A stretch of DNA of 64,000 nucleotides from Scleromitrula shiraiana (GCA_028455995.1 JABELC010000005.1:2480001-2544000); one strand, 5' to 3'; shown: positions 46,486 to 60,733, counted from the first letter of the stretch. Notes: generated from the letters alone by a model not told the origin. Translations and numbers: made by a program.

Positions 46486-48493
46486 ATGGCAAAGCGAAAG
46501 GCTGAATCCCAAGATCAACTCAATTCTACCAACGGAATCAAAAAGATCAAGCAAGATTCTCTCGTCACCAAAACTCAGAATCCCAAGAAATTGTTAGACG
46601 ATAGTGATTCTGGCAGCAGCAGTGAAGACGATTCTGTTGGAGGGGCTCCGCTCGATTCTGGTTTTAAGATCAACCAAGAGTACGCAAAGAGATTCGAGCA
46701 CAATAAGAAGCGCGAAGAGCTTCATAGATGTAAGTTTAAGTTGCGTTAGGGATTTTTCAAAATGTCAACTAACTTATCTCTTTTTAGTGGAAGAGAAATA
46801 TCAGAAACAACCAAAGCCTGTAAATGGCAAATATGGCGACAAATACGACGAGGATTCCTCTTCTTCTGATGACGAGGATGAAGATGATGAAGGATTTTTA
46901 GCAACTGAGGATTTAGACAAGGAAATTTCAGCAACATTACAAGCACTTCGTTCGAAAGACCCTCGAGTTTACGATGAGAAAGTCACATTCTATACGCCAA
47001 TTGACGAGGATGGAGAAGTTAATTCTGCTCAAGAGAAAAAGGAAAAGCCAATGTATTTGAAGGATTATCATCGGGAGAATCTACTAAAGGGGCATACCGG
47101 TGCAGAGGAGGAAGATGATGCGCCACAAACATTTGCACAAGAGCAAGAAGCATTGAAAAAGAAGATTGTGAGCGAAATGCATGCAGCTGGGGAAGACGGT
47201 TCGGATTCGGATGGGGACGAAGATGGGGATTTTCTGGTACCAAAGAAAAAGTCCGAACTTACAAGCCAAGGCATACATCCATCTAGAGCCGCAAAAGTCG
47301 AGGTTGATGTCACAGTCGCCGAGAAAGACCCCGAGACATTTCTATCAAATTTTATGGCAGCTCGTGCATGGGTTCCTAGCGGAGGATCACGTTTCCAACC
47401 ACTGGAGTCTGATGACGAAGAAGACGACGAACGAGCCGAGAAGTTCGAGACAGCTTACAACCTACGTTTTGAAGATCCGAAGGGTAGCAATGAGATGCTC
47501 AAATCATATGCTAGAGATGTTGTGGCGGCAAAATCTGTCCGTCGGGACGAAGCCAGTGGCAGGAAAAAGCAAAGAGATGCCGCAAGAGAGAAGAAAGAAG
47601 CCGAGAAAAAAGAGCGAGAAGAAGAGAGAGCACGACTGAAACGACTAAAGATCGAAGAAATGGAGGAACGACTCCAAAAGATTAAGAAAGCTTCTGGCAT
47701 CAAAGGTAAGGTTTTGAAAGATGAAGAATGGGGGGAGTTTCTAGATGCCGCATGGGACGATGATAATTGGGAGGCCGAGATGAATAAACGTTTTGGAGAA
47801 GATTACTATGCCGAACAGGATGCAGAATCTGGGAGCGACGAGGAGGCCGATAAAAAGAAGAAGAAGGTCAAAAAGCCAAAGTGGGACGACGATATTGATA
47901 TCAAAGATCTGATACCCGAATTTGATGACGAAGAAGTTTCAAAGCCAGGCTTTTCTCTATCAGACATAGAGGAGGACGCTGATGTTGGCGAAGAAGGCGA
48001 AGAATCGACGAAGAAATCAAAGAGCAATAAAGAACGACAACTAGAGAAGCAAGCCAAAAAGAAGGCAGCACGTCTTGAAAGAAAGAGAATTGAAGATATC
48101 GTGGATAGTAGACTTGACCTCGATCTATCCTTGAACTCCAAACAGCCATCAGTATTCCGATATCGAGAAACTTCCCCTATCTCTTTTGGCTTGACTGCAA
48201 AAGATATTTTGATGGCCACCGATCAATCACTTAATCAATTTGCCGGTCTAAAGAAAATGGCCGCCTTCAGAGATGCAGAGAAAAAGCGAAAGGACAAGAA
48301 GAACTTAGGAAAGAAAGCTAGATTGAGACAGTGGAGAAAAGAGACATTCGGTAATGAGGACGGGCCGGAATTAATTATTGGCCCTGATGCTGGAGAGGGC
48401 GCCGATGCTATGGAGGGTGTAGAGATTCCAGATGGCAAAAAGAAGAAAAAGAGATCAAGAAAGAACAAGGGTAAAACTACTACTGAGGATTAG
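46486..48493 (+). CDS. kri1: Kri1-family ribosome biogenesis protein
   Basis: Exons 46486-46729 and 46788-48493 join to 649 residues. Very charged: acidic clusters (SSSSDDEDEDDEG near 100; several later) alternate with Lys-rich coiled coil (about 330-400). The C-terminal Kri1 domain is clear: SVFRYRETSPISFGLTAKDI, LNQFAGLKKMAAF, KKARLRQWRKETFG, then a basic KKKKKRSRKNKGK tail as a nucleolar signal. Kri1 binds the Krr1 region of the small-subunit processome and is needed for 40S assembly in the nucleolus. Family call secure. Confidence 0.93.
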
Positions 48494-49055
48494 ATCTTTA
48501 TTTAATTGTATAGGAGATATATTGTATTTCTGAATGATTGCAATTTTATTGAGAGGGGGGGGCATCATGCAAAATTGTCCATGCAGTGTCTTTAATCAAT
48601 TACATCTCATGGATATAAACCCTAGCGAGACATAATGAAGATGAAGATTCAATCTCTTGAATTCATGTATATATATCAATTTACTATTTTCGTCACTTAA
48701 ACAAAACATAAAAAGCGGGTGAATTACTTAATTGTGTATATAGGAGTCGCAACCGTATAGTACTTACTGGTAAATACCAAATTAGAAGCTTCTATCAATA
48801 TTGATGGAAATGGCCGGTTGCGTAGTCTTGATGGTTTTTAATGTTACCCCAGCAATGGTACAGGCAATGAATTACAGCTAGCGATCTGAACCTTCCAATC
48901 TGCAGCATTTGCTAAAGGTACCTGGTCAACTTAACTTAGGATGAACTGTTAATATTCTTTCCGTCTACCATTTACCATCTTACTATCATCAACAGTGTCT
49001 AAAGCATAATGAAGTTGAGTCTGCCTATATTACTTACTCTGTGTAGAGTTTAATC
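48494..49055. other. Intergenic, kri1 3' region and sip3 promoter
   Basis: No gene seen. A G run (GGGGGGGG) lies near 48555. An ATG at 49008 opens only a 12-codon upstream frame (stop at 49044), which could be a leader ORF for the next gene. Confidence 0.4.
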
Positions 49056-52000
49056 ATGATGTCGGATGCCGCACAAACAGTTTTACCCCAAATAACCAAG
49101 GTACTTCAGGGTACAGCAGTTGAGTTAGAAGAAGCCTCCATCGATTCGCCATCCTTTCGCGCAACAGCTGTACATTTCTCAGATCAAGTCGAGATACTCG
49201 AAAAATGGCTCGATGCATATGTCAGATCGATTTCCAAGCTTGTCAACGATGTTTGGGGATTGGAAGATGCATTTAATACTTTCCTTCTTCGATCGATTCC
49301 ACCCGCAAACGTATCTGAAGCCGTACTCGATCATGACTATACTTTGCTGGCAATGAAGAGGTTTGGAGAAGGGTCCAAGGAATGGTGGTCACAGATTATA
49401 AGCGGAACGAGGAAAATCGATGTCAATATATGCGAGCCGATCAAAGCCTTTATGGCAACTGAGCTACGGAATTTCAAAGACGCTCGCAGATATCTGGAAC
49501 AATCTCAGAAGACATACGATAATACATTGGCAAGATATGTTAGTCAGTCGAAGACTAAGGAGCCTTCGTCTCTGCGAGAAGATGCTTTTCAGGTGCACGA
49601 AACTAGAAAGGCATATTTGAAAGCATCCTTAGATTTTTGCTTGCTCGCACCCCAACTACGATGTACAATCGACAGATTACTTGTGAGAGTATCATCAGAC
49701 CAATGGCGGGAGATGAAGAAGTCAAGAGAGAGTGCTGCAGGTAGCTTCGCAAAATGGAGTAATGAGATGGATCGTATCCGTGGATGGAGTAAAGAATTGC
49801 TGGTTGGCGAAAACAACGCTCGGCGTGATCTACTGAATTCTAGGAGGAGTATTGGGGATAGTGCGTCTGAGTATTCAAAGCCATCCCGGGAATTGGAGGA
49901 CTATAATGTCTCTACAGTGGCATTTCTTGGCTCGAAGGGACCCTCAGCTATCAATATTCAATCTCAAGGCAAGGAGAGAGAACGGTCTCTTAAACAAGGG
50001 TGGCTGTTTCTACGGACAATATCAGGAAAACCTGCCAGATCCGTTTGGGTTCGTCGCTGGTTCTACGTCAAAAATGGTATCTTTGGGTGGTTAGTTCAAG
50101 GATCTATATCTGGTGGAGTAGAAGAAAGTGAGAAGATTGGCGTTCTGCTCTGTAATGTGAGACCAGCTGTTCAAGAAGACCGACGGTTCTGCTTTGAGGT
50201 TAAAACAAAAAATCAAACTATGCTCCTCCAAGCAGAGACACAGGGAGAGCTGATGGAATGGCTCGAAACATTCGAGGTTGCAAAGAATAAAGCATTAGAA
50301 GTAAGCGCAAAGAACGATTTTTCCTATCCAGGAGGCATCGACCCTGCTTTTGCAATAACTCCAGCTTCTGTCCCTGAATTTGCCGCGAAGAATACGGACG
50401 GGCATGTTTCGTACGGTAGTGAGGATATCGTCGGCCATGTTGATAGAGCAGGTACTCTGCCTATTCCCGGAGAATTGGGAGGTTTTGTAAACAGAGCTAG
50501 TTTTGATGTCGCTGGTCCTCGTCGTTCTGCTACTTCTAGAGAAGAAGGAGAGAGTGGTCGAGATCATGCTGCTAGGATCATGCAAAAGCTGGATTTGCAT
50601 CGAAAATCAACAAGTATGCAATCCGAGGGGCCTCCAACTGCGTCTCAATCTGCTGCTGGCGGAATAGCTAGTCTGATATCGGCTAGCCACAATATTCTTC
50701 CCATACATACTCCTGTTACAGCTGTGCAAAGCGGTGGCAACTCTCTTCCTTACCCACAAATAATTTTACAATCACCGAATCAAGATAGCACCCCGAGCAC
50801 TTTAGCTCCAGCGACACTTGCAAACTCTCCCATGCCCACAAACTTGAGCAAATCAGCTGTAATTGTGAGCGGAGAGCGCGGCATCGGCATCGGTCGTAGT
50901 GATGCCACGGGAGGAATGCCTAGTGGTATTATGGCTAATGTTTGGGGAACAACCAATTGGGGATACATCAATCGTGTTCGGCAAGGGCAGACGCTCAGCT
51001 CGGGAACTCGCTCAACTCCGGCAAGCCCAAGGTTAAAGCCGTTAGAACCATCTCCTAAGATAGGTACGGACGAGAACTTGAAGCCTGTGCTTGAGCCTGC
51101 AAAGACCCCAATTAATGCATCAACTGATTCTCTCACACCAGTTTCGTCGTCTGCATCTCATCGAAAAGCCATTAGCGTTGACGCCGAAGCTTCACGATCG
51201 ACAATACAATTGGCCTCAAAACCCGATGTTTTCCCTAACAATTATCCACTTGAACTGAAAACTCAAGAGGCGCAGTTTCGAATATTGTTTCCGAATGTAC
51301 CAAAGGAAGATAAACTCATACTTGTCTTCCGTGCATCTTGGAATCCAAATGATACTCAGCAGTTCCCGGGAAGAGTATATGTGACCCGGAACGATATCTA
51401 CTTTTACAGTCACCATCTTGGAATTGTTTTGATTACTAGTGTCGGTCTATCTAGTATTAGTGAGGTCACTGCCGCGCCTGGCAAGGATTGTGATTATTTG
51501 TTCCTGCACCTTCTCGAAACCTCACCTAGTATGGGTTCGCGAATTGGTATTAAAGTATTCCTGGAGCCGTTGCGATTGCTGCACTCAAGGTTGAATTTTC
51601 TGATTGATATAAACCAAGCAGAAGATAAAATGAGTCTTGAAGACATTATAACAGCTCTGGTAAACTTTGAACATGAAGACCCGCCCAGGAGCCCTAGCTT
51701 GGAAAGTTGGGAGGATGTTTCTATGAATACACCAGTCGACGATGGAACTCCCTCAGGTCGCAGTCACAAAGACCGTGAATTTAGAGCTACTTTGCACATC
51801 GAGCGCGGATTACATCCCAACAAGAAAGGGAAAGAGGTTACGAAATATCATTTACCCAGTCAACCTGTCGTTTATGAGCCGCCAGACATGCAAATAAAAT
51901 CTGTCGAGCGAGAATACGATATTAGTCCCAAAGCTCTTTTCCACCTTATGTTTGGCGATAAAAGTTCTGTATTTCCAGCACTATATCGTGAACGCGGAGC

Positions 52001-53367
52001 ACAGAATATCACTCGGGGTCCATGGATTCATCTTGACGGTGACCATATGCGTCGCGATTTTACCTTTCAGATCGAAAGCATTGATGTTTTGCGCAGGTCC
52101 AGTCAAGAGACCGTGACAGATCATCAAGTTATTGATATCATGAACCATCATGTATGTTATGTTGTCACAGACTTCAAAACCCCATGGCATCTACCACATT
52201 CTAAAGACTTTATGCTCGTCTCCAAAATTGTTATCACTCATCTCGCTAAGTCGAAATGTAAATTGGCAATCTACACCAAAGTCGACTGGTCCAAAACACC
52301 GAAACTCTCTACTCGTTTGATTGAAAAGCAAGCCCTCCATGATTGTGGAGCAGATGCTGAAGATCTAGCTGATATCATAACTCATGAAGTACATATATTA
52401 GGTCCTCATAGCAGGACAAAGAAGGCTGTTCATATCTATGGGCATGTAGGCCAGCAGAACACCACTTCACTTTATCCAGGTGTAGAATCAATCAATCCGA
52501 AAAGACGTCAAATTAAGCAACGAACGCTCGCGAAAATGGTGATCGATACAATCGGCTCTTGGGGTGAAAGTATGGCATCTTCTGTGATGATGTGGACTTT
52601 TGCTGCAATTCGAGCCTTATTGAAAATAGCAAGTGCCCACCGTTTCATCCTGGTTGCGTTAATTTTCAGTGTTTCTTTCAACTTCCTCTACACTTCTCGC
52701 AACGCCTCTGAATGGTGGACAGAGCGAAATGCCGCCAAGTTCATGGCAAGGATGGGAGTCAAACCAAATCAAATTATGAGTAGAGCGATCTATTTGAAAG
52801 ACCTTGATGAAGCAGTGAATAGTCTCTCATCTACTGTGTCTGATGGTCACGAAAGTAAATGGTAAGTAATTTCCCTCCGCAACATGCAATATATGCTGAC
52901 TTCAATTTAGCTATACCCAGTTTATGGATATTGCCAATGTCACAGACTTGGATTCTCCTTATGAAATGGCTGGAATATCTTTCACCAAGACTTCAACTAG
53001 GGCGACAGCTAGACGTCTTCGGCGAACTCGTCAACATTTGGGATCATATCGTCACGACCTGGCCATTGCTATGCGTGTGGTCAATAGCATCGAGAGAGAA
53101 ATGCTCCAAGCAGAGTGGGAAAACTGGCTTTTGGATGAGAACCTACGATGCAAACAAGCACAGATGATGTTGCGAGAAAACCGAACAAATGCTCTAGCAG
53201 CAAACAAAATTACAAGTGAACGAAGTCAAGAAGTTCTCGGTGGGAATGAGAAAAACGCGGAGGATGGCATAGCTGGACTCAGAAAGTGGCATCAGGAGTA
53301 TTGCGGTAGCTGTAAAGCCGAGCAGGAGATGTTAAACCAAGGACGACAAAATTTGACATTTGGTTAA
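49056..53367 (+). CDS. sip3: Sip3/Lam3-type lipid transfer protein anchored at ER contact sites
   Basis: Exons 49056-52861 and 52911-53367 give 1420 residues. Domain order: BAR-like helical region (about 1-270), PH domain (about 310-410: GWLFLRTISGKPARSVWVRRWFYVKNG), Ser-rich linker, GRAM-type PH (about 730-850), VASt domain (about 950-1130: EREYDISPKALFHLMFG ... HHVCYVVTDFKTPWHLP ... ITHEVHILG), one transmembrane segment (about 1195-1215), and a charged tail. This is the layout of yeast Sip3/Lam proteins, which move sterols between ER and plasma membrane at contact sites. Alternative start MSDAAQ one codon later. Strong call. Confidence 0.93.
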
Positions 53368-54441
53368 TGGCTTTGAGGATTGGTAGTATCCACTTGTATA
53401 CACTTGCATTTGAATTATTTTGGCATTGACCCGCTGAGCGAGGCGTTGGGTACATCGAATAAATATTTTAGGGGGTAACTCATGGATAGGCAAAGGTAGT
53501 TTTTGTATAGCTCAATCATTGTATAATGTTAAGGCGATCCATTAGCACCGTCGGTATACTTTAGGTAGCACTGCATAGCAAATCGGGAGTTTGAGCGAGA
53601 TTTATTTTTCTTGATGGTTAGTTAGCCCGTTAGGTAGTAATTACAGCATTTTTTATCCATACCAACAGTAATGTACGATATTCTCAAATTTTAGACAATT
53701 TATCATTCCTATATATGAAGTTCTTTTACATTACACCAAATTTGAAGTACCGAGGTGTATGAGGTGAGGCTATAAATGCGGCGACATTTGCCTTCCGTGT
53801 ATAGCGTATAGTAGCTAATCAGTTAATCAGCTAATCAGACGATAGCTCAAGAACCCGGCGACGTCATCATTATTCATTCTTCCTTGTTCACCACCATGCA
53901 ATTAATAATTGTACTTCTCCTCTCTCCCGGCTCCCAAGTATTAATGAATCAATCCCAAACTACTCTGCATGTTTGCTTAAATAACTACCTAGGTAATCTG
54001 AAATACTTGCTTACTTGTAACATCTACCGAGATATCCTCTACCTTGAAAAGCACATAATATAAAAGCACATAATATACATCTAGAACCTTGGTAATATTG
54101 TTTATGGTACTTCATATATCTTTTCCGTTTGTTTATTAACTTCAAGGTTTATAAACTCCGAGGCTTCTTCTATCTTGCTTTTTATTTACTTCTTCATTTC
54201 AAATATTGGTTGATTACTACGGATTACTATCTTGCTTACTGAGCCCAATGCAACAATCATCAAATCTACTGCATCATTATTGACCGAGTTCACTACCAGC
54301 CGTCAACTGTCACCTTCTAGAATCTTACCGAAAATCTTTCAAGAGAAGACATTTAATACATATAATATACTAGGAACTCAAGTTTCTATATCGAAGACAA
54401 CAATCTAGAAGAATATATCTATCTAATCAAATACAGCAACA
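53368..54441. other. Intergenic, no feature seen
   Basis: 1.07 kb of AT-moderate non-coding DNA with long 5' UTR-like sequence before the next gene. Confidence 0.5.
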
Positions 54442-56670
54442 ATGGCAGCACTTCACGATGCCTTGAAAACGTTGGGTGCTGTAGGCTATACAGAAGCACC
54501 CATTGACAATCTCAAGCCATATATAACAGATGCATTTAACAAGGGCCAATTGCTAGTGGACTCAGTACCTATACCCGAAAAATCCGAATCACCCGCTGGT
54601 CGCTCACGATCTAACACTACATCCTCAATCGCATCGTCTGCATCTGATATTTCAGTATCTGATGCAAGATCTCCACCGCCGCCTCCAAATGTTGAAGCTT
54701 TACAGAAAGAATGGAAACAGGTGAAATTGAAACCAGCGGAAAATCCCTTAGGTATCAATGTATACCAGTGTAAAGGGAAAGATGGGAACGGAACTTGGTT
54801 TGCCAGGAGAAGTGTACATGAAGGGCTTGGATTTACAAAATTTAAGAGGGGATTGGAAAGAGAATTTCCAGAGACGTTGAAGGTTCAGGGTGGACCGGGA
54901 GAAGGAAATATTAGAGGTATTGGTGGCGAGAAAAGAGTGGCATATCATAATGTCGAAGGAATTGGAAAGTTAGAAGGTATGTGATATTGTTTATTTCTAC
55001 TAGACATATTCTAACGATCAATAGTATATCTTCTTTCAGCCCAATTTCCAGGACCAACCGCCCCGAGAGATTTTGTTACTATGTTTATTTCGTCAGATCA
55101 GGCATTAAAAGAACAAAATAACGAAGAGGTACTTCGTCATTTTATGGTGATATCGAGGCCATGTCAACATCCGGATGCTGCTCCACGTGAAGGATACATT
55201 CGAGGCAACTATGAGTCGGTGGAGTTTATTCGAGAAATACTAGTTAAGAAGGCTCCACCAAAATCGGCATCAACAGGTAATCTCCCAGCGCAGTCAAGGA
55301 ATAGGTCGGATTCAAACCTTGGAAGAGAAGCAGTATTGAGGAACGCTATGAAAAGTCACGATCTATCTAGTACACCGGAGGAAGGAGACATCCAGGAGAA
55401 GGCATCTCGTTCTGATAGCAACCTTGCTGAAGCAGAAAATGAGAAAGCCGGAGAGTCACATGCAAAAGGTGATAAAGCGAAACTTCCAAGCGAAGAAGAT
55501 GAATGGGAAAAGAATCCTGTCGAATGGATTATGATTACTAGAAGTGACCCTGGTGGAAGTGTACCGCGGTTTATGGTCGATAGAGGAACGCCAGCAGCTA
55601 TCGTATCAGATGCAGGAAAATTTCTGGATTGGGCATGCTCAAAGAGTATAGAAGACTTAGAAAGTGATGACGAAGAAGAAGAAAAAGTAGCAGAGGCACA
55701 GTCCAAAGAAGAAAAGAAGTCAATCCATGAACGGAAACTCGAGCATCATCATAAACATCACCATGAAAAGGATCTACATAATTACCAGACAAACGGACAT
55801 CTCGCCGGAATAAACGCCCAGCCAGATAACCCTACGGCATTACAACAGGAAACGGCAAATGGTGGCGGTATATATGATATGGTAGCTAGCGCGGCAACTA
55901 CAGCTGGAGCCTTAATCGCTGCTCATGTACCTGCGATTTTTGCTGATCGGATTCCACAGACCAGTGAATCTTCATCTAGTCCAGAGACAGTACTCACACG
56001 CTCCCAATCAGTATCATCTATCAGCAGCGAATCCACAATCGGTAGTTTTACCTCCGCTCTCTCATTCAACAAAACATCAACTCTCCACATCCCCGAAGAG
56101 GAATCAGCCGCCGATCAAAAAATCGCCATCCAGCAGGACAAGGAGCTCCAAAAGCTCGAGGAGAAGAAAAGAAGACTGGATGAGAAATTGGAGAAAGCCA
56201 AAATCAAGGAGGCGGAGAAGAAAACCGAAGGTGGAGAGAAGGAACGAGAGGCGCTGAGGAAAGTAGAGAAGAAACACGAAAGAGAGGTCAAAAAGCAACA
56301 GGAGAAATACAGGAAGGAAATGGAAAAACTCGAAAAGAAGCGCGAAAAAGATGAAACGAAGCGAAGAAAGAGGGAAGAGAAAGAAAAGGGCGAGAGTACA
56401 GCGAGGGAGAATGAAGCGCTGAAAGCGGAATTGGAGGTTCTGAAGAGGGAGAGAGAAGTGTTGAGAACGCAGGTTGGAAGCGTGCAGAGGGAGAATACAT
56501 TGTTGGTTGGGAGGATTGGGAGGTTAGGGATTCCCGGGGAGGAAATGTTGAGGGAGGTTAGAGAGGAGTTGGCGGGGAATCTTAAGGAGAGGAGGAGGGC
56601 GGGTAGTGGGATCGCTGGGAGTTTGCATAGTGGGAGGAGTGGAAGTACGGAGATTGATAGTGCTGTTTAG
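54442..56670 (+). CDS. DUF3074 (START-like) protein with long C-terminal coiled coil
   Basis: Exons 54442-54976 and 55040-56670 give 721 residues. N-terminal half (about 1-330) is the fungal DUF3074 domain: MAALHDALKTLG start, WFARRSVHEGLGFTKFKRGL, FVTMFISSDQAL, FMVISRPCQHPDAAPREGYIRGNYESVEFIREI, and VEWIMITRSDPGGSVPRFMVDRGTPAAIVSDAGKFLDWA. The domain resembles START/Bet v1-like lipid-binding folds. After a His-rich stretch (HHHKHHHEK) and a Ser-rich linker, residues about 465-640 form a Lys/Glu-rich coiled coil. Ligand and role unknown. Confidence 0.87.
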
Positions 56671-56987
56671 TTGGTTTCTTGGCTTCTATGGGTTCGAACT
56701 TGGATGGGTGGATGGATGGATGGATGGTCAATCGGATATGGATGGGCTTTCGGCACTGGTTTTGGCGTACATATTTCGGATATTGAGGGACACAGTACAG
56801 TAGATAATTGAAGATTTTAGATACATGAACATATCACAGCAAGTAATGCAACCATTTGAAGTCGTATAGTATAATAATATTGTATGTACATGTGTTGTCT
56901 ATATAAACATCTGGTCTAATTGTGTATATCATAGACCATATCTTTTCTAGTAATCTATACTAGGGTCGAAATATTCTATGTTAAGAC
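56671..56987. other. Convergent spacer
   Basis: Short 3' regions with a small GGAT(GGAT)n run near 56703-56730. Confidence 0.5.
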
Positions 56988-58050
56988 TTATTGTCCATCA
57001 AGCTTTGGCTTTACCAACTTCTTAGCCTCTTCTGATTTGCCTACAGCGATCTCGTAGTCCGGACGAGGAATCTCGATACCCTCTGTAGTGCGTCCATATG
57101 TGATACCACCCAGACGAGACATTGGTTTAAGGACCTAGAACAACAACATTAGTCCAACGAATCGAAAAAGAAAATAAAGTAGAAACCCCATTAAGAAGAA
57201 GAAAAAAAAAAAGAGAAAGAAAAACACTCACAGCAGGATCAATCAAATTCCTCTCCTCATTAATAGCATTCTCCTTAACCCAAAACCTCGTCCCCTCAAT
57301 AACAGCCAAAACCCCCGTCTTCTTCCCCTTCGTAACCCGACTCTCAAACTCTCTCAAACTCTCCAACTTCCCCTCCACACTAACCACCGCCTCCTTCACC
57401 CGACTCGCCTTCACCGTGCTACATTTCTCCGGCGTCAGCCCGCTCAAGGCCCACTCCGACTCGCCATACGGCGCATTAATACTCGTTGCGTTAGCTGCCT
57501 CGATAAAATGCTCAGAGATGATATTGATCGTGCATTCTTCGCTGTCGCGCAAATTTCTGAGCGAGTCTTTTGCGTTGTCGAAACCACCTGAATATCCTAC
57601 GGTGAAGAGCGGCGGGTCGTGATTGATCATTTGGAAATAGGAAAATGGGGCTAGATTCGTCGATGTACCGTCTTTGCTTCGTGTGCTGATGAATCCGATC
57701 GGACGGGGAATAATCGCCGAGATCATTAATTTGTAATTATAGATTGCGGGACGCCCAGGCTCATACGGGTCGATTTCGACGTGGGGGATCTTGAGGGATT
57801 CGCCGTTGTCGTTGGCGCCGTCGCCGAGGTTCCAGTCGGGCTTGATCGTTTGCTTCATGTTCCATTCTAGACTGGTGTCCCAGGGTTCGCGGGATGCTTC
57901 GACGGATTTGAAATCTTTGTGTGGGTTGCGCTGGATGAGCTTTTCGGCATCATGTCGTTGGCCCATGGTTTGGTTTGTTGTTGTTGTTGATGTTGATGCT
58001 GTTGTTGTTGAGAAGGAGATGCGGGTTTGGGGTGTTGGTAATGATGTCAA
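56988..58050 (-). CDS. Flavin reductase-like (FMN-binding split barrel) domain protein
   Basis: Exons 57232-58050 and 56988-57134 on the minus strand give 321 residues, or 293 if translation starts at the second ATG (57966, MGQRHDAEK). The domain begins around 100: NYKLMISAIIPRPIGFISTRSKDGTSTNLAPFSYF, then DPPLFTVGYSGG, CTINIISEHFIEAANATS, and after the intron PAVLKPMSRLGGITYGR. This is the flavin-reductase-like pattern binding FMN. The first 28 residues are Thr/Ser-rich and may be a leader. The intron (57135-57231) is unusually A-rich. Exact substrate unknown. Confidence 0.88.
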
Positions 58051-58804
58051 TGAGGTTGATATGGGGTGGATGTTACTGTTGCGAATTAATGCTTGTTTAG
58101 TAAAGTACTCAAGCTACTTAAAATAGAAGGAGGGGTACGGGACAGGTACGGGATAGGGCTAAGTCTTTTGCTTACCGTATATGTATGGGTAATGAATTGA
58201 GAGTGAATCTTCCAAGTCTCATATATCCTATTGACAATTAATTAGTAAGTAAGTAATGAAGGGATTGAAGAGTTTATATATAAAGACGGTACGGATAGCA
58301 ATGGCAAGATGAACTTCCTCCAGTAACTTTTTGATATATCCGACATACTACACTACCAATACCAATTGCCAATTTCGTAATTCACCCGCAGCTGCAATGC
58401 AATGTTTGCCGAGACTCGAATCTCGAGATAACGGATTCATTCCGCTTCAAGGATAACATGTAGAATAAAAAGCTCACTAAACTACTTTTGGTAGATAAGG
58501 ATTCATTTGACCCCGCAGAGGGGAGCTTGATAGAGATTGTGTTAGCTAATTGACTGATATCAAAACAGGAGGGAACCGTCGTTGGTGATGGGACAATTAA
58601 TTGATTAGGAAGCTTTGAAGAGTATTATAAATGAATGAATATCTTTCTACGGCAACGTTATCCCTCTTTCTTGAAGATATATTAACACAGTGATTTCTTA
58701 CTGTACAACTTCTACTACAGTATCGCGACAGTGAACTACTATCAATATCGAAAAGACCTCCTAACTTGTTGAAGCAAACACAGCTCAAGTCAAGAACTTA
58801 CAAT
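58051..58804. promoter_or_regulatory. Divergent intergenic region
   Basis: 750 bp between head-to-head genes; no coding frame supported. Confidence 0.4.
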
Positions 58805-60387
58805 ATGGCTCAAAACGTAACTCCGCGTTTCTTCATGTTATATCTTCATTACTCAAACCCCATTTCATACGTTCTAGACTATTATTCGGTGATCATCATA
58901 TCATACTAATTCCCAAATCTCCAATCTAGGATCTAACCACAGAAGTTCAAAAAATGAACATATCCGAAGTCCAAACTTATAAGCTCGGGAACTGGAAACT
59001 TCAATCCGGCCAAGAAATTCCCGATGCACATATTGCATACAAGACATTTGGGGACCCGAAATCCCCTGCTATTATCTATCCTTCTTGGTATTCTGGTGGT
59101 AAGTTTGACCCATAAAATGAGAAGAGATATATTGTGAGATTCTATAACTTTGACGCTGAATGAACATTGTGATTAGCAATCGAGGATAATGAATGGCTCA
59201 TTGGTGAAGATAAGGGTCTAAATCCCAAGAAATATTTCATCATCATCACCGCTCTATTTGGAAATGGTCAGTCAACCGTAAGTTCTCAAGTTCATCACAA
59301 TCTATCCTACTCAACAGAAGGCTAATCAACATTCTTCCTTCCCTCTCAAAGTCCCCCTCCAATTCCAACATATCTCCCTTCCCAAAAGTAACCTTCTACG
59401 ACAACGTACGTGCCCAACACCAACTCGTCACCCAGCACCTCTCCATCGCGCACGCACGTGCCGTCCTAGGCTGGAGCATGGGAGCCGGACAAGCCTACCA
59501 ATGGGCAACCAGCTATCCAGATTTCATGGATATATGTATCCCATTCTGTGGGAGTGCAAAGACCTCGTTGCATAATCAGGTGATGTTGGAGGGTGTAAAG
59601 AGCGCATTGTTGGCGGCGAAGGGGTATCGAAGTTTGGGGTCTTGTGAGGATGGGGAGAGGACGGGTGGGGAGGAGGTTAGGGTTTGGAGTGAGGAGGAAA
59701 GGGAGACGGGGTTAAAGGCTTTTGGGAGGGTTTATGCTGGGTGGGGGTTTAGTCAGGTTGGTTTTACTCTTTTTTTCTCCCTTTCTTAGAGAGAAGGAAA
59801 TATGGTTACGGGTTCTAAGAAGAGAAATATCTAGGCATTTTACCGCGAAAAGCTTTACCAAACCGTTCTCGGTTTTAAAGACCTCGAGGATTTCATGAAG
59901 AATTTTTGGGAAGCATGGGCACTTTCAAAAGGTATTCCTTACCTCCTCTCCATATCTAATCAAATATTCCAGTAAACTAACAATCCCACCTCCTTCCCAA
60001 AACAATAGATCCCGAAAACCTCCTCGTCATGCTCTACACCTGGCAATCCGGTGATTGCTCCAATCAAGAGCCATACAACAGTGACTTCAACGCAGCCATG
60101 CAAGCTATCAAAGCCAAGATGCTCGTATTACCCAGCCAGACCGATCTTTATTTCCCGTATGTATTAGACGTTTTGATATCCTTCATCTTTACCCCAAACA
60201 CTAAACTTACTTTTATCTGCAAATAAACAGACCCGAAGATTCCGAAATTGAAGTATCGAATATGAAAGATGGTATTGGGAGATGTGAGGCCTTTCCTAGT
60301 ATATGGGGACATTGGGCAGGAGGACCGGGTGATTCGAAGGAAGATCTTAAATGGCTTAGTGAGAAATTGAGGGAGGTTGGTCTTTGA
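58805..60387 (+). CDS. Homoserine O-acetyltransferase-like alpha/beta hydrolase
   Basis: Seven exons: 58805-58816, 58930-59098, 59177-59277, 59352-59756, 59835-59931, 60009-60156 and 60231-60387, giving 362 residues. The first exon has only four codons (MAQN). Family marks: AYKTFGDPKSPAIIYPSWYSG, FIIITALFGNGQS, nucleophile elbow GWSMGAGQAYQWA (Ser in S-M-G), QTDLYFPPEDSE with the Asp, and IWGHWAGGPG with the His. Homoserine acetyltransferases use acetyl-CoA, but many fungal relatives, like this one, have lost the longer MET2 form and act on unknown esters. The true start relies on a 4-codon exon, moderately certain. Confidence 0.88.
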
Positions 60388-60733
60388 TTTACTCTTTTAT
60401 ATTAGCACGCATGGATAATCAAGCAAGCGAGCAAGCGGAAATCCTCAATGTCACTTTTCGCCTGAATTCAGAATATTAGAATATATACTCGCGAAAGACT
60501 TGCCCAGAAGCGATAATACTGTTGTCAAGAATAGCCACCCAATCCACCCACCAACCAATTCATGTAATTTTATATGATCCCCAATTTTCATCCTCAATAT
60601 CAAACGCCGACATGAGACTCATTTGAGATATTAGAACCAGTACGTACAAAATACAAAAGCCTGCCTGCCCAGCGAATCACCCCAAAACACCTTTTCCCAT
60701 GAACTTTGCCACCCACCTTCCCACCATCCCGTT
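60388..60733. other. Convergent spacer
   Basis: 346 bp, nothing seen. Confidence 0.5.
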